Position numbers and translations under genes: made by a program
Notes under the pieces: model-generated
Databases searched by the model: none
Told to the model about the DNA's origin: nothing
Seen by the model: the letters and a program-made list of their open reading frames with translations, nothing else
NCBI GenBank assembly: GCA_014281115.1
Contig: JACONQ010000004.1
Coordinates: forward strand, 2,666,001 to 2,730,000
Length of the DNA stretch: 64,000 bases
Origin: Laburnicola sp. R22_1
Lineage: Eukaryota > Ascomycota > Dothideomycetes > Pleosporales > Didymosphaeriaceae
Direction of reading: 5' to 3'
Shown: positions 46,589 to 57,109 of the stretch, one piece after another
Layout: each line of letters starts with the position of its first letter
How positions within the stretch are numbered: the first letter of the stretch is position 1

Positions 46589-49500
46589 TCACTCGCCCAC
46601 CACGCTAACAGCACAAGTACACGCAAAATCAAACCCACCCCTCACAAGCGCCACCCCCTCATTCCTCGAAAAAACCACATCGCGCCCCAACACCGCCGCG
46701 ACAACCCCTCTCGCCCCCGAAAACCAATCAAACGGGACAAAAAAATGGCGCGTATACTGGACAGCCGTGCCGACCTTCTGGTCCAGCGCAATCGAACATA
46801 CCCACGACTGTCTATCCAGGAAAATGAGCTTCTGTGTTTCTGAGAGGCCGATGATGTGCGATATGAGGGATATGATGGAAGGTGGTAATTGTGTGGGAGA
46901 TGTGCGGATGGGACATTGTTCAGCGGCTGCTGACGCTGGCGTGGTGTTCGGTTGTGATGCAGATGTTTCTGGGGATGCGGTCGTTTGCGTCAAGTCTAAG
47001 AGGTGGACACCACGTGTGTCGGCGCCGCCGTGTAGCTCTGACACTTCGAGCAAGAGTTTGTGGGTTTGACCGGTCGTGTAAGGAATGATATGCTTCATCT
47101 GGAGCCCCGTCGTGTCAATTGAGACGGATGTACTGGATATTAGCGACAAGTCGTGCCATTTGTAGATGTGAACGCTGTTGCCGTCGACGTGTAGGACGAG
47201 CTCGGCTGATTGAGGGTGTTGTACCCACTTTCGGATACGGGATGTGTCGTGTTTCATACCGGTTATCTCTTCAGGTGAGTGGAATGACCAGAGGTGGTCA
47301 GATTCGCGAGTGGATAGGATGAATCTTTCGGTGCCTGTAGAGGTAAGTAGTTGGGTGATGGTGTTGCCACTATCTAGACGGAAAGAGAAGATTTCTTTTC
47401 CTGTTGTGTCTGGCAGAGGCTGTCCTTTGGTGGTCATAGGCATTGACCAGGCTATTACCGAGTTGGATTCATCGACGCTGATGATGGCTCCGTTTGTCTC
47501 CCAGTAAGCGAGAAGGTGGACCCTCGACTTGTGTTTATACAACTGAGTAATCTCGCTCGCTGATTCGGCGTCGTATAGGGCAACAGAGCCGTCATGTTTG
47601 CCACAGACGATCTGCTTCTGTCCACAAAGCAACACGAGAGCGTTTACTCTCCCTGTCGAGGTTAGCCCATGTGACTCCACGAACGGTTCTGGCGTGTTAT
47701 TTCTGTCCCAAACAATGGAAGATTGTTGAAGAACGGCCGGCTCCCAGACATTGCACTGTGAGCCTCTAATGTCGACGAAATGGAGACTATCTCTGCTGAA
47801 TTCCACCTGCTTCACATACAGATTCGAGGACTTGATCCTGTACACTAGTTTCAAAGTCTCAAAACCATATACGTCTATAGTTCCAGCACCCGCAGCTCCA
47901 GCGATCAGACGGCCATCGGGGCTTGCGGCGAGCTTTGGGCAATTCGCACGGACTGTTGCGAGCGTTTCGTCATTGAAGGGATCCAGGAGAACGAGCTCGC
48001 CGTCGAGATATGACACGGCAAGTAGTTCCAATGCTGGATTCGGGTTGAAAACCAAAGCTGTAACCAGATGTTTGCTGGGCTCGCCATTGGCAAGTTTCTT
48101 GCCACAACTCCCGTAGTAGTCATCGTCGTCAAGGGACCACAGAATTATGGGTCTTCCCGGCGAGGCTATTGCTAGCATTTTATGCTCTGATGAGATAGAA
48201 ACCGCGGATGGTGGGCGCCGAAGCTGACTATCGGCAAAGTCTTCCCCAGCATGCCACGGCCTGTCTGAATTGCGGCACCCCTCATCGTTGAGGTTCCAGG
48301 AGGCGAGATAATTCTTGTCACAAGCAGCCATGAGAATCCCATTGTCATATGCAATGGCAACGCATCTTTGCGGTGCTTGGAAGGTGTATCTCGCTTCTCC
48401 ACTAGCAATGTCCCAAATTCGGATCGTCTTTGGCCCACAGGATGCAATTAGACCGGATCGATTCAGGAAGCCGAGGAGATTCACTGCTTCCCCGTGACGT
48501 AGAGTCCTGTATTCTTGACCAGTTCCAGCCTGATAGAGCACTACCGCGCCGTTCGATAAACCAACGGCAAAATAGTCATGTCCGTAACACAGCGAGCTTG
48601 TCGGAGACCGGAAGTCAAAGCAACTCAGTCGATTTCCCCATTCGGCATTTGAAAAGCCCGAAACAGTCAATCCACGGCCCTGCTGCACACTTTTGTAAAT
48701 GGCGGAGTTCGTTGGGCAGAGCGGGGGAATCAGAGCAAAGATTGCTGGCGGACATGCGACAAGTGCACCAGCAAATCGAGCGGAGATACGTATGAGATCT
48801 GTGGACCATTTTTGGACAAGTTGAAGATCCCCGGGAGCGGTACAAAGAGTTGAGTATTGCTTCAAATCCTTCGAAGTCTGAACAAGGCTGCTGAGGTTAT
48901 GGGTTCGGGCAATTACCTCAATCCAGGTCAAGATGTTCGCACTTAGGAATTTGTTTAGAAGCTCGATAATGTCCGTGGAAGTACTGTCGGCTTGTACCAA
49001 ATGACTTGAGAAGTTGAAGCAAGCATAGTTAGAAAAGGGAATCTGCTTCTTCGCATCTGCGCCAACGTTCAGGCGCCGTACCGACCGAGGTCTCTTCATC
49101 TCGTCACTTGTCAAGTATCCTAGACACGCTTTCACAAGCTGTGTATTTGCTGCCATTCTGCGAACTGCAAACTCAGAATCAAGATTCTCGTTCAAAAGAA
49201 ATTCGCGCGCAGTTTCATGCACCAGTTGTACATTTCCGAGCCGGTCGACGAGCACGAGCTGGCCGCAAGTCGCTTGAAGCATTGCTTCGAGATTTGAAAT
49301 CTTGTCGTAACCGGTAGACTTGAGAGCGCCCTCGAGTTCATTGAGCTTGAGTGGTCTTGTCGCACAGGTCGTCCAGGTGATAATCGACTTCGCAATGTGC
49401 TTTGCACCTGCAGAACGGGACATCGTGTCTAAGATCCTACGGTAGAGTGGATGCATGCCTCTCGGAATTTCCTCAAGGACTTGATTGATCGCATCTTCAC

Positions 49501-52343
49501 TGTACGTATGAGACAGTTCCTGGAGCACAAGTGAAGTCCACAGGAATGATCCTTCGGACTTTGCAACGACTTTCTCCGCAAGCGCGGTTCTAGTCTCGTG
49601 GCTCATGGATATGAGGGTCCTTGATCTTGCTTCCACGAATGCTCTGATGTCTGGAAGCGTGTCCATAGTTGATATCGCGTCGTGGCAATACTGCTGCGAT
49701 CCTAGCTCAGCAAACGCTGTGCGCAGCGTCTGTGTGTCCCGACTCGTCACAAGAATGCGGAGCGGAATAGCACTATCCAAATCACTCAAGAATGTTCTGA
49801 ACGCAGTGACGGCATTCTCGCACTCGTCCAAGCCATCTATAACCCAAAAGCACTGTTTCATGCCAGCTTTGAAGATGGTGTTCAGAAACAGGTTGTGCCA
49901 GAGCAGACGTTCGTTATTGTTGTTTTCGCCGACGGATCCAGAAGTGTCTCGGGAAAAGCCCCAAAGCTTCTTTCTAACTAATGCTTGTTGGCTAGCCATC
50001 TGTATTGCAAGTGATCGCAAACACGTGCTGACCATTGACTTGGATGGATTGGAGTACTTGAAGAAAAAGAAACTGCACCCCTCGCCGTTGTTTTGTAGCT
50101 CCTCAATAACATGTCCGGCAAGGGTAGATTTCCCTGCTGCAGGCTTCCCGGTGACCCAGAGCAATCTTGGCGTCTGTGATGAGAAATCTCGCCAGTTAAT
50201 GTATGCCAGTTTAGTTGAAAACCACGCGCAGCTCCCTTTCATTCGTGCATCTTTAGCGACGAAAAGATCATCCTCCAAGGAATCGGACATGTCAAGATGT
50301 GTCTGTATTTCCTGAATTTGTTTGCGCCTCGGGGGTTCTTCTTTGATTAGAGCGCTCCCTTCTGTAAGTAACCGGTAGGCGGCTCCAGCTGGGGACAAGT
50401 CATTAGCTATGATCCCACCTAAATCAAATTGCGCAAGGGTACCCGGGAACCCGTAGGTATGATCAGGCCAGTCATCGAAACTTAATTGACTGAAGGTAGA
50501 CTCGACTGAATCCAGAGTGTCCACGAAGACATGTAAATCATTTGTCGATAGTTGACGGAATCTCCCTGTCGTTGAGGCGGGGTCCAAGTCCTCGTACGCC
50601 ATCTGCCTCATTCTCTCCAACACCCACGACAGCTTTCGGAAGTCACCCGAACATATCTGAGTAATGCGGTCTGTGAACTTAGATAGTTCAGTTTGGAAGC
50701 TTTGTATATCGAGCAACTGCTGACTAGACGGCGATTTGTCTTCCGCCGATATGAGGGCTTGAAGTCGGTCAAGAAGAACCAGTCTGTGGTCGCGGTGGGT
50801 ATGATGATGCAACCAGAGCCTCTGATCCTCAGGAAAGGCGCTTAAAAACGCATGAAGTGGTCTACTTGAAACGCACAGTTTGACATGATTGGGACTGGAC
50901 TGTATCCACTGGAGAATCAACCTAACGAGGCCTTCATAATCCGAGCTTTCCTCGTCGAGACCGTCGATGAAGATGACGAAGCAATAAGTGTGACTGATTG
51001 TGGGATCGCAAAGAAGTTGAGTAAGAGCGCGACAGACATGATCCTTTCGTAATTGGTTCTTAAGCTCGACTTGCCACGGCGTAGATGCCGTTTGGTTCCA
51101 TAAGTCCGGCATAGCCGTTGCTGCCAACTCGACACATTGTTCGAGGATGTCGTGGAGTAGAGACCGACACAGCCCATCAATATTCTTCTGCTTCTTTGTG
51201 CCATGTTTTGAAAAGAAGTATTTTGCTGCGACAAGCTTCCGTGGTTTGGCCCAAGTAGAACAGTATGACGTAGTCCTAGGATTATCCCACAAGAATTTCA
51301 TTAGTGTAGACTTGCCGCAACCAGCTATGCCAGTGACGTGGAAAACTCCGGTACCGGTTTGTAGCCAGTGAGAAAGATTATCAACCTTATTGGCATTCCT
51401 TGAATCGTCGCGTTGATTCGAACCCTGACCGTCTGTGATTAATTGTGGCGCCGCCCGAATCTTGTCTTGATTATGTGCTTGTGGGGACGATTCAAGCAGA
51501 GAATTGTGATCTAGCACATCTTGTGCATCTTTACCGGGGTGGCTTTCGTTTTGAGGATTACGGACACTCAAATCATCCACGGCCCAGGCAAAAGTTCCGC
51601 TATGGGCTGGAGAAATGTCGTCGAACCGCTCATACATATCCCCAAACTGCAGCAAATTGATGATTCGACGACCAGTGATCAGTGCCTGAGTTTTTTCTGG
51701 GAGATCAAAAATTTGACGCAGTTGTGTCTCGGCCTGTCCGCTCAAGGACGAGACGCTAACGTTGGATCTCAGCTTTCGAATGTGATTCATGAGGTCTTGC
51801 AAAACTCGATCGTTTGATTGAAGGGACAAGATGATTTGTTCCTGAAAATCTTTGTTGTCCAACCTAGATTGGCGTCAATTGTCGTGATTGATGGGGAAGA
51901 AAGGAATGAACCTACTGAGCTAGGCGAGAGAGCTGACTATCAAGTTGGGCCCTGCATTGGGACAACCTGGCGAGAATCTCGTCCCTTTCATTCTTCTTAA
52001 GCTGGGTTTTGACTGCAGAAATCATACATTGCCATTTCGAGTCCGGGTTCTTCGCCTTGATCTTTCCGAACAGAGACGAAAGCTCCTTCGAGATGGACAC
52101 ACAACGATCCGCAATGCGACAGAGCGCATCGTCGTCTGCGCTCCGCGGGTGTGGTAATTTCGATACGTCCAGTCGAGTGCAAAGATGGCGTAGCTCAGTA
52201 GCGCACAATTCTATGTCCGCGTTTTCTGCTGCTGCACCCGCGCCTGTCTGATAGATCTGGCGAGTCCCATGCACAATTTTAGTCGCAAAGTCCACGAATT
52301 GAACAATTGACGTTGCCAACCCGAGGGCATTGAAGGGGTCCAT
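46589..52343 (-). CDS. NLR/STAND protein with two NACHT-type NTPase modules and C-terminal propeller-like region
   Basis: Exon 1 is 51916..52343 and exon 2 is 46589..51863; the 52-bp intron (GTAGGT...TAG) gives SRLAQLDNKDFQEQ, 1,900 residues. The start is ATG 52343 (MDPFNALGLATSIVQFVDF); the frame goes on upstream only from GTG. Residues 1-145 look like the fungal STAND N-terminal domain (HeLo-like). The first NTPase has Walker A GIAGCGKST (about 322-330) and Walker B CFVIFIDGLDEES (about 440). The second has Walker A GKPAAGKST (about 710) and CFWVIDGLDECEN (about 810), then a winged-helix-like region. From about 1215 there are WD-like repeats (IRIWDIASGE, ASWNLNDE, IILWSLDDD, VIAWSMPM). It is likely a heterokaryon-incompatibility or innate immune receptor. 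Tandem NTPases in one chain are unusual. Confidence 0.85.
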
Positions 52344-52702
52344 CGAACGGGACACATATAATGATGGACTACGGCATTATAGAATGAAGCATGACGCCTG
52401 TGACTTAGGCTTCAAAGTTAGAAAACAGCGCTGGCCATAGCAGAGGGATGGGGGTTGAGCGACAGGCCACCCGGACGGTGGCCAAGAGCACATGTGCAGG
52501 GGCGTGCTTACGGGAACAAACGCCGGGGTCTGGCGAAGGCGCCCGCATGGTTCGGCTCCTTGTGAGTCACATATCGCCCAAAAAAAATTTCGGCCCCTCC
52601 TCACCGACAAAAACATGCTAGTTGTCACGATTGCTTCGGGCGCATGTATGTTTGATATTCAGGTTCACAGCCGTGACATTTTCGCGGCATTAGAGGTCTT
52701 TA
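52344..52702. promoter_or_regulatory. NLR promoter region, bounded by a pogo element
   Basis: 359 bp between the NLR ATG and the left end of a pogo element (with its TA). The native promoter has thus been cut off or displaced beyond 359 bp. No gene was seen. Confidence 0.5.
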
Positions 52703-52747
52703 CCGAGGCTCACCGTCCGACCAGCCCCACCACCCAACAGAGCCACC
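52703..52747 (+). repeat. Left terminal inverted repeat, pogo element 1
   Basis: 45 bp, exact reverse complement of 54776..54820; identity stops at base 46. Confidence 0.97.
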
Positions 52748-52792
52748 CACCACGACAACACCTTAACTTCAACACGCGATAACTCCACCAGT

Positions 52793-54667
52793 ATGAGCCC
52801 AATCGAGGCTGCGCTTGCAGCTATTGAATCGCTAGAACCTGGAGAACAATTTAGCTATAGACAGATGGCGAGAGAGTATGGTTGTAACCGTGCAGCGCTC
52901 GCACAAAGACATAAGGGCGTCTCAACCTCACGCGCTACCCAGGCTCAAAACCAGCAAGCTCTCCACCCACAACAGGAGCAGGAGCTCCTACTCTATATTA
53001 AACAGCTCACTAGCCAAGGCCTCCCACCTAAACAAGCTATGATTGGAAATTTCGCCTCACAAATCGCGAGGAGAGAGCTTGGAGTAAACTGGGTTAATCG
53101 CTTTGTCCACCAGTATCCTGACGAGCTCATCTCAAAATGGACAACGGGCATTGACAACAGTCGCCACAAGGCTGATTCAGGGAGGAAGTACAGCCTCTAC
53201 TTCGACCTCCTACGCAAGAAGATTGAGCAGTATCACGTTGAGCCTCGTCACACATACAATATGGATGAGAAGGGCTTTATGCTTGGTGTTATAGGTCGCT
53301 CAAAGAGGATCTTTAGCAGAGCCTCGTACGAGGAGGGGAAGAGGAGGAGTACTATCCAGGATGGCTCGCGAGAGTGGATAACGCTGCTAGCCTGTATCTG
53401 CGCTGATGGATCTTACCTTGAGCCCGCTCTCATCTATCAGTCAGCCTCAGGATCGATACAGGACTCCTGGCTACAGGCCCTCGATCATGCGACTCATCAG
53501 GTTCGAATCTCCTCATCGCCCTCTGGCTGGACGAATAACGATATCGGCCTCGCGTGGCTTAAACAGGTGTTTGATCGCGGTACAAAGGCGAAGGCTCGAT
53601 CTTCCTATCGATTGCTTATCCTAGATGGCTATAGATCTCACCTCATAATGGATTTTATTGAGTACTGCAATTAGAACAAGATCCTCCTCGCTGTATATCC
53701 TCCTCATTCAACCTATACGCTGCAGCCGCTCAATGTAGCTATGTTCAAGCCTCTGTCCACAGCCTACTTAAAGGAGATCTTAGCCTTTATGGAAAGGAGC
53801 TAGGGCCTTTGCTTAATAAGCAAGAGGGATTTCTTCCCCCTCTTCTACCGAGCCTGGCAGGCCTCCTTTAAGGAAACGTCAATCCTAAAGGCCTTCGAGG
53901 CTACAGGCCTCTCACCCTTCCATCCTGAGGTTATACTACAGAGATTCAACACTAGCCCAAGCTCCTTAAGCGATAGCGAGTCCTCAGCCTTGAGTGCCTC
54001 AAACTGGAGGAAGACTGAAGGCCTACTGCGTTAGGTAGTTAAGGATTGAGGTGATAAACGAGCTTAAAAGCTAAGCCAGGCCTTCTACTAAATCTCAACT
54101 TAAAAGACCCTCCTTGAGTATAAGGTCAAGGGCCTACGCAAGGCTCTAATTAACGAGAGAACGCGTAGGAAGCAAGGCAAGCCTCTCCTACTTAAGGAGC
54201 CTGAGGAGTATCAAGGTAGAGCTATATTTTGGTCTCCAAGGAAGGTGAAGGAGGCACGTGATCGCCGGCAGCTCCAGGAGCGCGAGGAGGAGCAGGTACA
54301 ACACCAAAAAGCTGAGACAAATAGGCTTCGTAAAGAGACAAGACAGGCAAAGGCGAAGGAGAAGGAAATAAGGCGTTAGGCGAGGGCTGTAGCCAATCTG
54401 GTAAAGGAGAAGGAGAAGGCGGAGAAGGCTGCTGAACAGGCCTCTAGGGCAGCTGCTCGCAGGACTGCAAAACGACTCCAACAAGCTCTTAAAACGTCTC
54501 AAAAGGGTAAGAAGCGCAACCTTAAGGCTCCTATAAAAGCTACTCCTAGAAAGAGATCTATCGCGAGGCCTGCAGCTGGTGGGGAGGCTTATAAGGCTGT
54601 TATAGCTCAACCAGCTTCTACCTCGCGCAAAGGGCGCGCGATTAAAACTCCAACACGATTTCTATAG
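52793..54667 (+). pseudogene. pogo/Fot1 transposase, broken by nonsense codons
   Basis: A 625-codon frame from ATG 52793 (MSPIEAALAAIESLEPG) to TAG 54665, with no frameshift but at least eight internal stops, the first at 53672, others at 53801, 54032 and a cluster to 54110, and 54377. The N-terminal helix-turn-helix region (QMAREYGCNRAALAQRHKG) and CENP-B-like DNA-binding part are intact, as are the first two catalytic Asp (YNMDEKGF, ILDGYRSH). The third, in the family motif H-x-LQPLDV, is changed to Asn (LQPLNV). The lysine/glutamate-rich C-terminus is retained. It cannot make an active transposase. Confidence 0.93.
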
Positions 54668-54775
54668 CTATATATATTAATCAATACCTATAGATATTAC
54701 CACTAAAAAATATCGCGATAATAACTATTATGTGAGGCTCTACAGCCTCAAGTTGCAGAGCTGTTTTGGTGTTCA

Positions 54776-54820
54776 GGTGGCTCTGTTGGGTGGTGGGGCT
54801 GGTCGGACGGTGAGCCTCGG
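54776..54820 (-). repeat. Right terminal inverted repeat, pogo element 1
   Basis: 45 bp, exact reverse complement of 52703..52747, followed by TA. Confidence 0.97.
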
Positions 54821-54822
54821 TA

Positions 54823-55197
54823 AGCGAGTGAGCACCGTGCGCTGATCAGTAAGCCTGCACGTGGCCTGTTAGCCGCCCGGCTGCCGGACGCAATATTTAC
54901 AACAACAGGCATCAGCAGAGACGCGCGGCACGGCATAAATCGTGTGGCCTTTAAATACAAGAAAAATACGATGAACTCGTATTAGCGGTACAAAGGCAAA
55001 GTGGCGGTACCAGTTGCGCTTTAGGGCCTCACTGAAGGTGTTGCCCCTCGCTCAACCTTGGAACCATCTATTTACCCAATTCCATACCAGTCGGCACTGC
55101 TAGCTACTGTACGATTCAGATTTCTACGAAGCGATACTTCAACCCGGGCGGTCCCATTCCACGTTTGACATCAAGTTACCATTCATCATCTTGCAGC
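54823..55197. promoter_or_regulatory. Region upstream of the deaminase gene
   Basis: 375 bp between the pogo element and the deaminase ATG; no gene or repeat was recognised. Confidence 0.45.
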
Positions 55198-55797
55198 ATG
55201 GCGACGACAACGCACCCTTCAATTGCACCAGGAGACCATAAAGCGTTCATGGAATACGCCGTGGTCCAGGCTCGCCTTTCACCACCAGGACCCGACAAGT
55301 TTTGTGTTGGCGCGGTGCTTGTCGATGGTGACACTGGTGCGATCCTCTCGACGGGCTATTCGATCGAAATCCCCGGCTACATGGAAGGCGACATGGGCAG
55401 CACGCACGTCGAGCAGTGCTGTTTCATCAAGGTCGCCCAAAGCCACGGTCTGTCAGCTGTACGCGCCGAAGAGCGAATCATCGACTTGCTTCCAGCGAAC
55501 ACGGTATTGTATACCACCATGGAGCCGTGTAATGCAAGGCTGAGTGGCAATCGCACCTGCTGCGATAGGATTGTGGCGTTGAAAGAGAAGCTAAAGACTG
55601 TTTATGTGGGTATCAGGGAGCCGAACACGTTCATTGTCGATAATGATGGGAAGCATCGACTGGAGGCTGAGGGCATCAAGTTCGAGATGGTCGAGGAGAC
55701 CCACGACCACAATTGTCAACAATCAAATATACTTCCAAATCTCGAGCTTCGAACGGCCGAGTTGCCAAATCAAGTAAATCAAGTCTTTGCCGTATAA
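55198..55797 (+). CDS. Cytidine/deoxycytidylate deaminase-family protein, 3' end replaced by hAT sequence
   Basis: The frame from ATG 55198 reads 199 residues; only the first 170 (to 55707) are the original gene. Zinc-site motifs are intact: His-x-Glu in STHVEQCCFIKVA and PCxxRxSGxxxCC in MEPCNARLSGNRTCC. It would deaminate a pyrimidine or pterin-like base; related fungal proteins include riboflavin-pathway deaminases, but the substrate is open. At 55708 a hAT element begins, and translation runs 29 more codons into it before TAA. The lost last 16 codons and the stop lie beyond the element at 61107..61157. The core is complete, so the truncated protein might still fold, but its transcript would end in the transposon. 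Confidence 0.85.
   Translation: MATTTHPSIAPGDHKAFMEYAVVQARLSPPGPDKFCVGAVLVDGDTGAILSTGYSIEIPGYMEGDMGSTHVEQCCFIKVAQSHGLSAVRAEERIIDLLPANTVLYTTMEPCNARLSGNRTCCDRIVALKEKLKTVYVGIREPNTFIVDNDGKHRLEAEGIKFEMVEETHDHNCQQSNILPNLELRTAELPNQVNQVFAV
55700..55707 (+). repeat. 8-bp target site duplication, left copy
   Basis: cccacgac, identical to 61099..61106, directly flanking the hAT element. Eight bp is the typical hAT duplication. Confidence 0.95.
55708..55722 (+). repeat. hAT left terminal inverted repeat
   Basis: cacaattgtcaacaa, exact complement of 61084..61098. Similarity continues imperfectly for about 10 more bases (caaat). Confidence 0.94.
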
Positions 55798-55816
55798 ATT
55801 GAGGCGGAAATCAAGT
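55769..55816 (+). repeat. hAT left subterminal ATCAAGT repeats
   Basis: ATCAAGT at 55769, 55778 and 55810, all in plus orientation, 60-110 bp from the left end; probably transposase-binding motifs. Confidence 0.75.
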
Positions 55817-57020
55817 CCAAAATAAAGATTTGACTTGGAGATTTGATAGATTTAATAGTGTTGTTTAGCTATAGAAGCGAGCGGGTGTTGCTGCAAAAGT
55901 TGGCTTATTTGGAGTTGTTGATTGGCCACAACTTACTGCCGGCATCACGCCCAGGCCCCCTAGCCATCTTATCGCGCACTTGACGCGCTGTTTTGCTACT
56001 ATCGCCTATCCATTGGCGTACTTTTGTTGGTGTTTTAGCTATTGCAGTTAACTTATTGCGTACTTTTCGCTGCCTTTGCTTACCTTGTGGGCTTGCTAAT
56101 AGCCTAAGATGCCCCCCAAACGCGCCATCGATGGCAACGCACGCGCCGGAGTACGCGCCAACAGCGCCGTAGAGGTGACCGATGAAGGTGGAGGTCGCGG
56201 CAAGCGTCAGAAAGTACGCACCCAGCGGGCTATTAAAGGCGACTCGCTGCCAGCCGGCACTGCTAGTTAGCTAATAGAGCTGCCCGAAACGCAGCTAACT
56301 GCGCCGCCGTCGCCTCAATTGTCGCCATCACGGGGAGCTAGCCAGCCAGCCATGCCCGCTAAAGACCCGCTTGTTGGCCAGGTTATAGATGCCTTACAGC
56401 GGCTGTAGGAGCTGCAGTTGCTAGAGTCGCAGGCGTTGTTAACGCCATCGTTGGCGTCAAAGGCAGCCACAGAGGCTTCGACTATAGAGGATAATAATGT
56501 TGTTAGCGGCGGCTTTGACGAGCGCTTTGCGGACAATTACGATGGTATTAATTAGGAGAAGCTGGCTTGGTACCAGGTGCCGCGGCGTACTCTTATTGGC
56601 AAGAAGAGCTGGGTCTTTTAGTACGGCTATCGCGTCGCGTTAAAGCAAAGTCCTGCACAAATTGCAGCTAATAAGCCTGAGCGTACCTTCTTTGTGTGCC
56701 GCTTCTGCCACCACAACGCGCCGACGAGCAGCATAATTAAGGTGACGGATGCCACAAGCTCTGTGGCGAAGCACCTAGGTCGTTAAAGGCGCGGCCATCG
56801 CCTAACTGCGCGCGGGAAGCAGCTGCCATAGCTGCCAGGTGGTCAGTCAACTATCTTTGACGCGATGAAGAAGGGCGTACCTATCACGCAAGCTGTAGTT
56901 AATAAGCTAAGTAACTTTGATGTTTAAGGCTTCTAGCTTGCCGCTGTGCAATGGCTTGTTGAGAATAACTATCCGCTGCGCGAATTCAAGACTAAGAGCT
57001 TTCGGCGCATACCGGTACTA

Positions 57021-57069
57021 CCATGGGTGCGGGGTCAATGCGCGCCGAGCCTCAATGCGCGCTCAACAC
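57021..57069 (+). repeat. Left terminal inverted repeat, pogo element 2
   Basis: 49 bp beginning ccatgggtgcggggtcaatg; contains tcaatgcgcgc twice (57035..57045, 57052..57062) spaced 17 bp. Confidence 0.97.
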
Positions 57070-57109
57070 GAAAACACCTCAAGCTTCAACACCACCTATC
57101 GCTACCAAT

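Larger units (their letters stand above)
52703..54820 (+). mobile_element. pogo/Fot1-type Tc1-mariner element, complete ends, dead transposase
   Basis: A 2,118-bp element bounded by perfect 45-bp terminal inverted repeats and flanked by TA on both sides (52701..52702 and 54821..54822), as expected for Tc1/mariner insertions. It encodes a single DDE_1-type transposase frame with many nonsense codons. The TIRs start ccgaggctcaccgtccgacc and are unlike those of the second pogo element at 57021..59145, so the two belong to different families. It sits upstream of, and divergent from, the NLR gene. Confidence 0.96.

Noticed and set aside
56315..56536. Minus-strand 73-codon frame within the hAT
   Set aside because: Antisense to the hAT transposase N-terminus, no domain.
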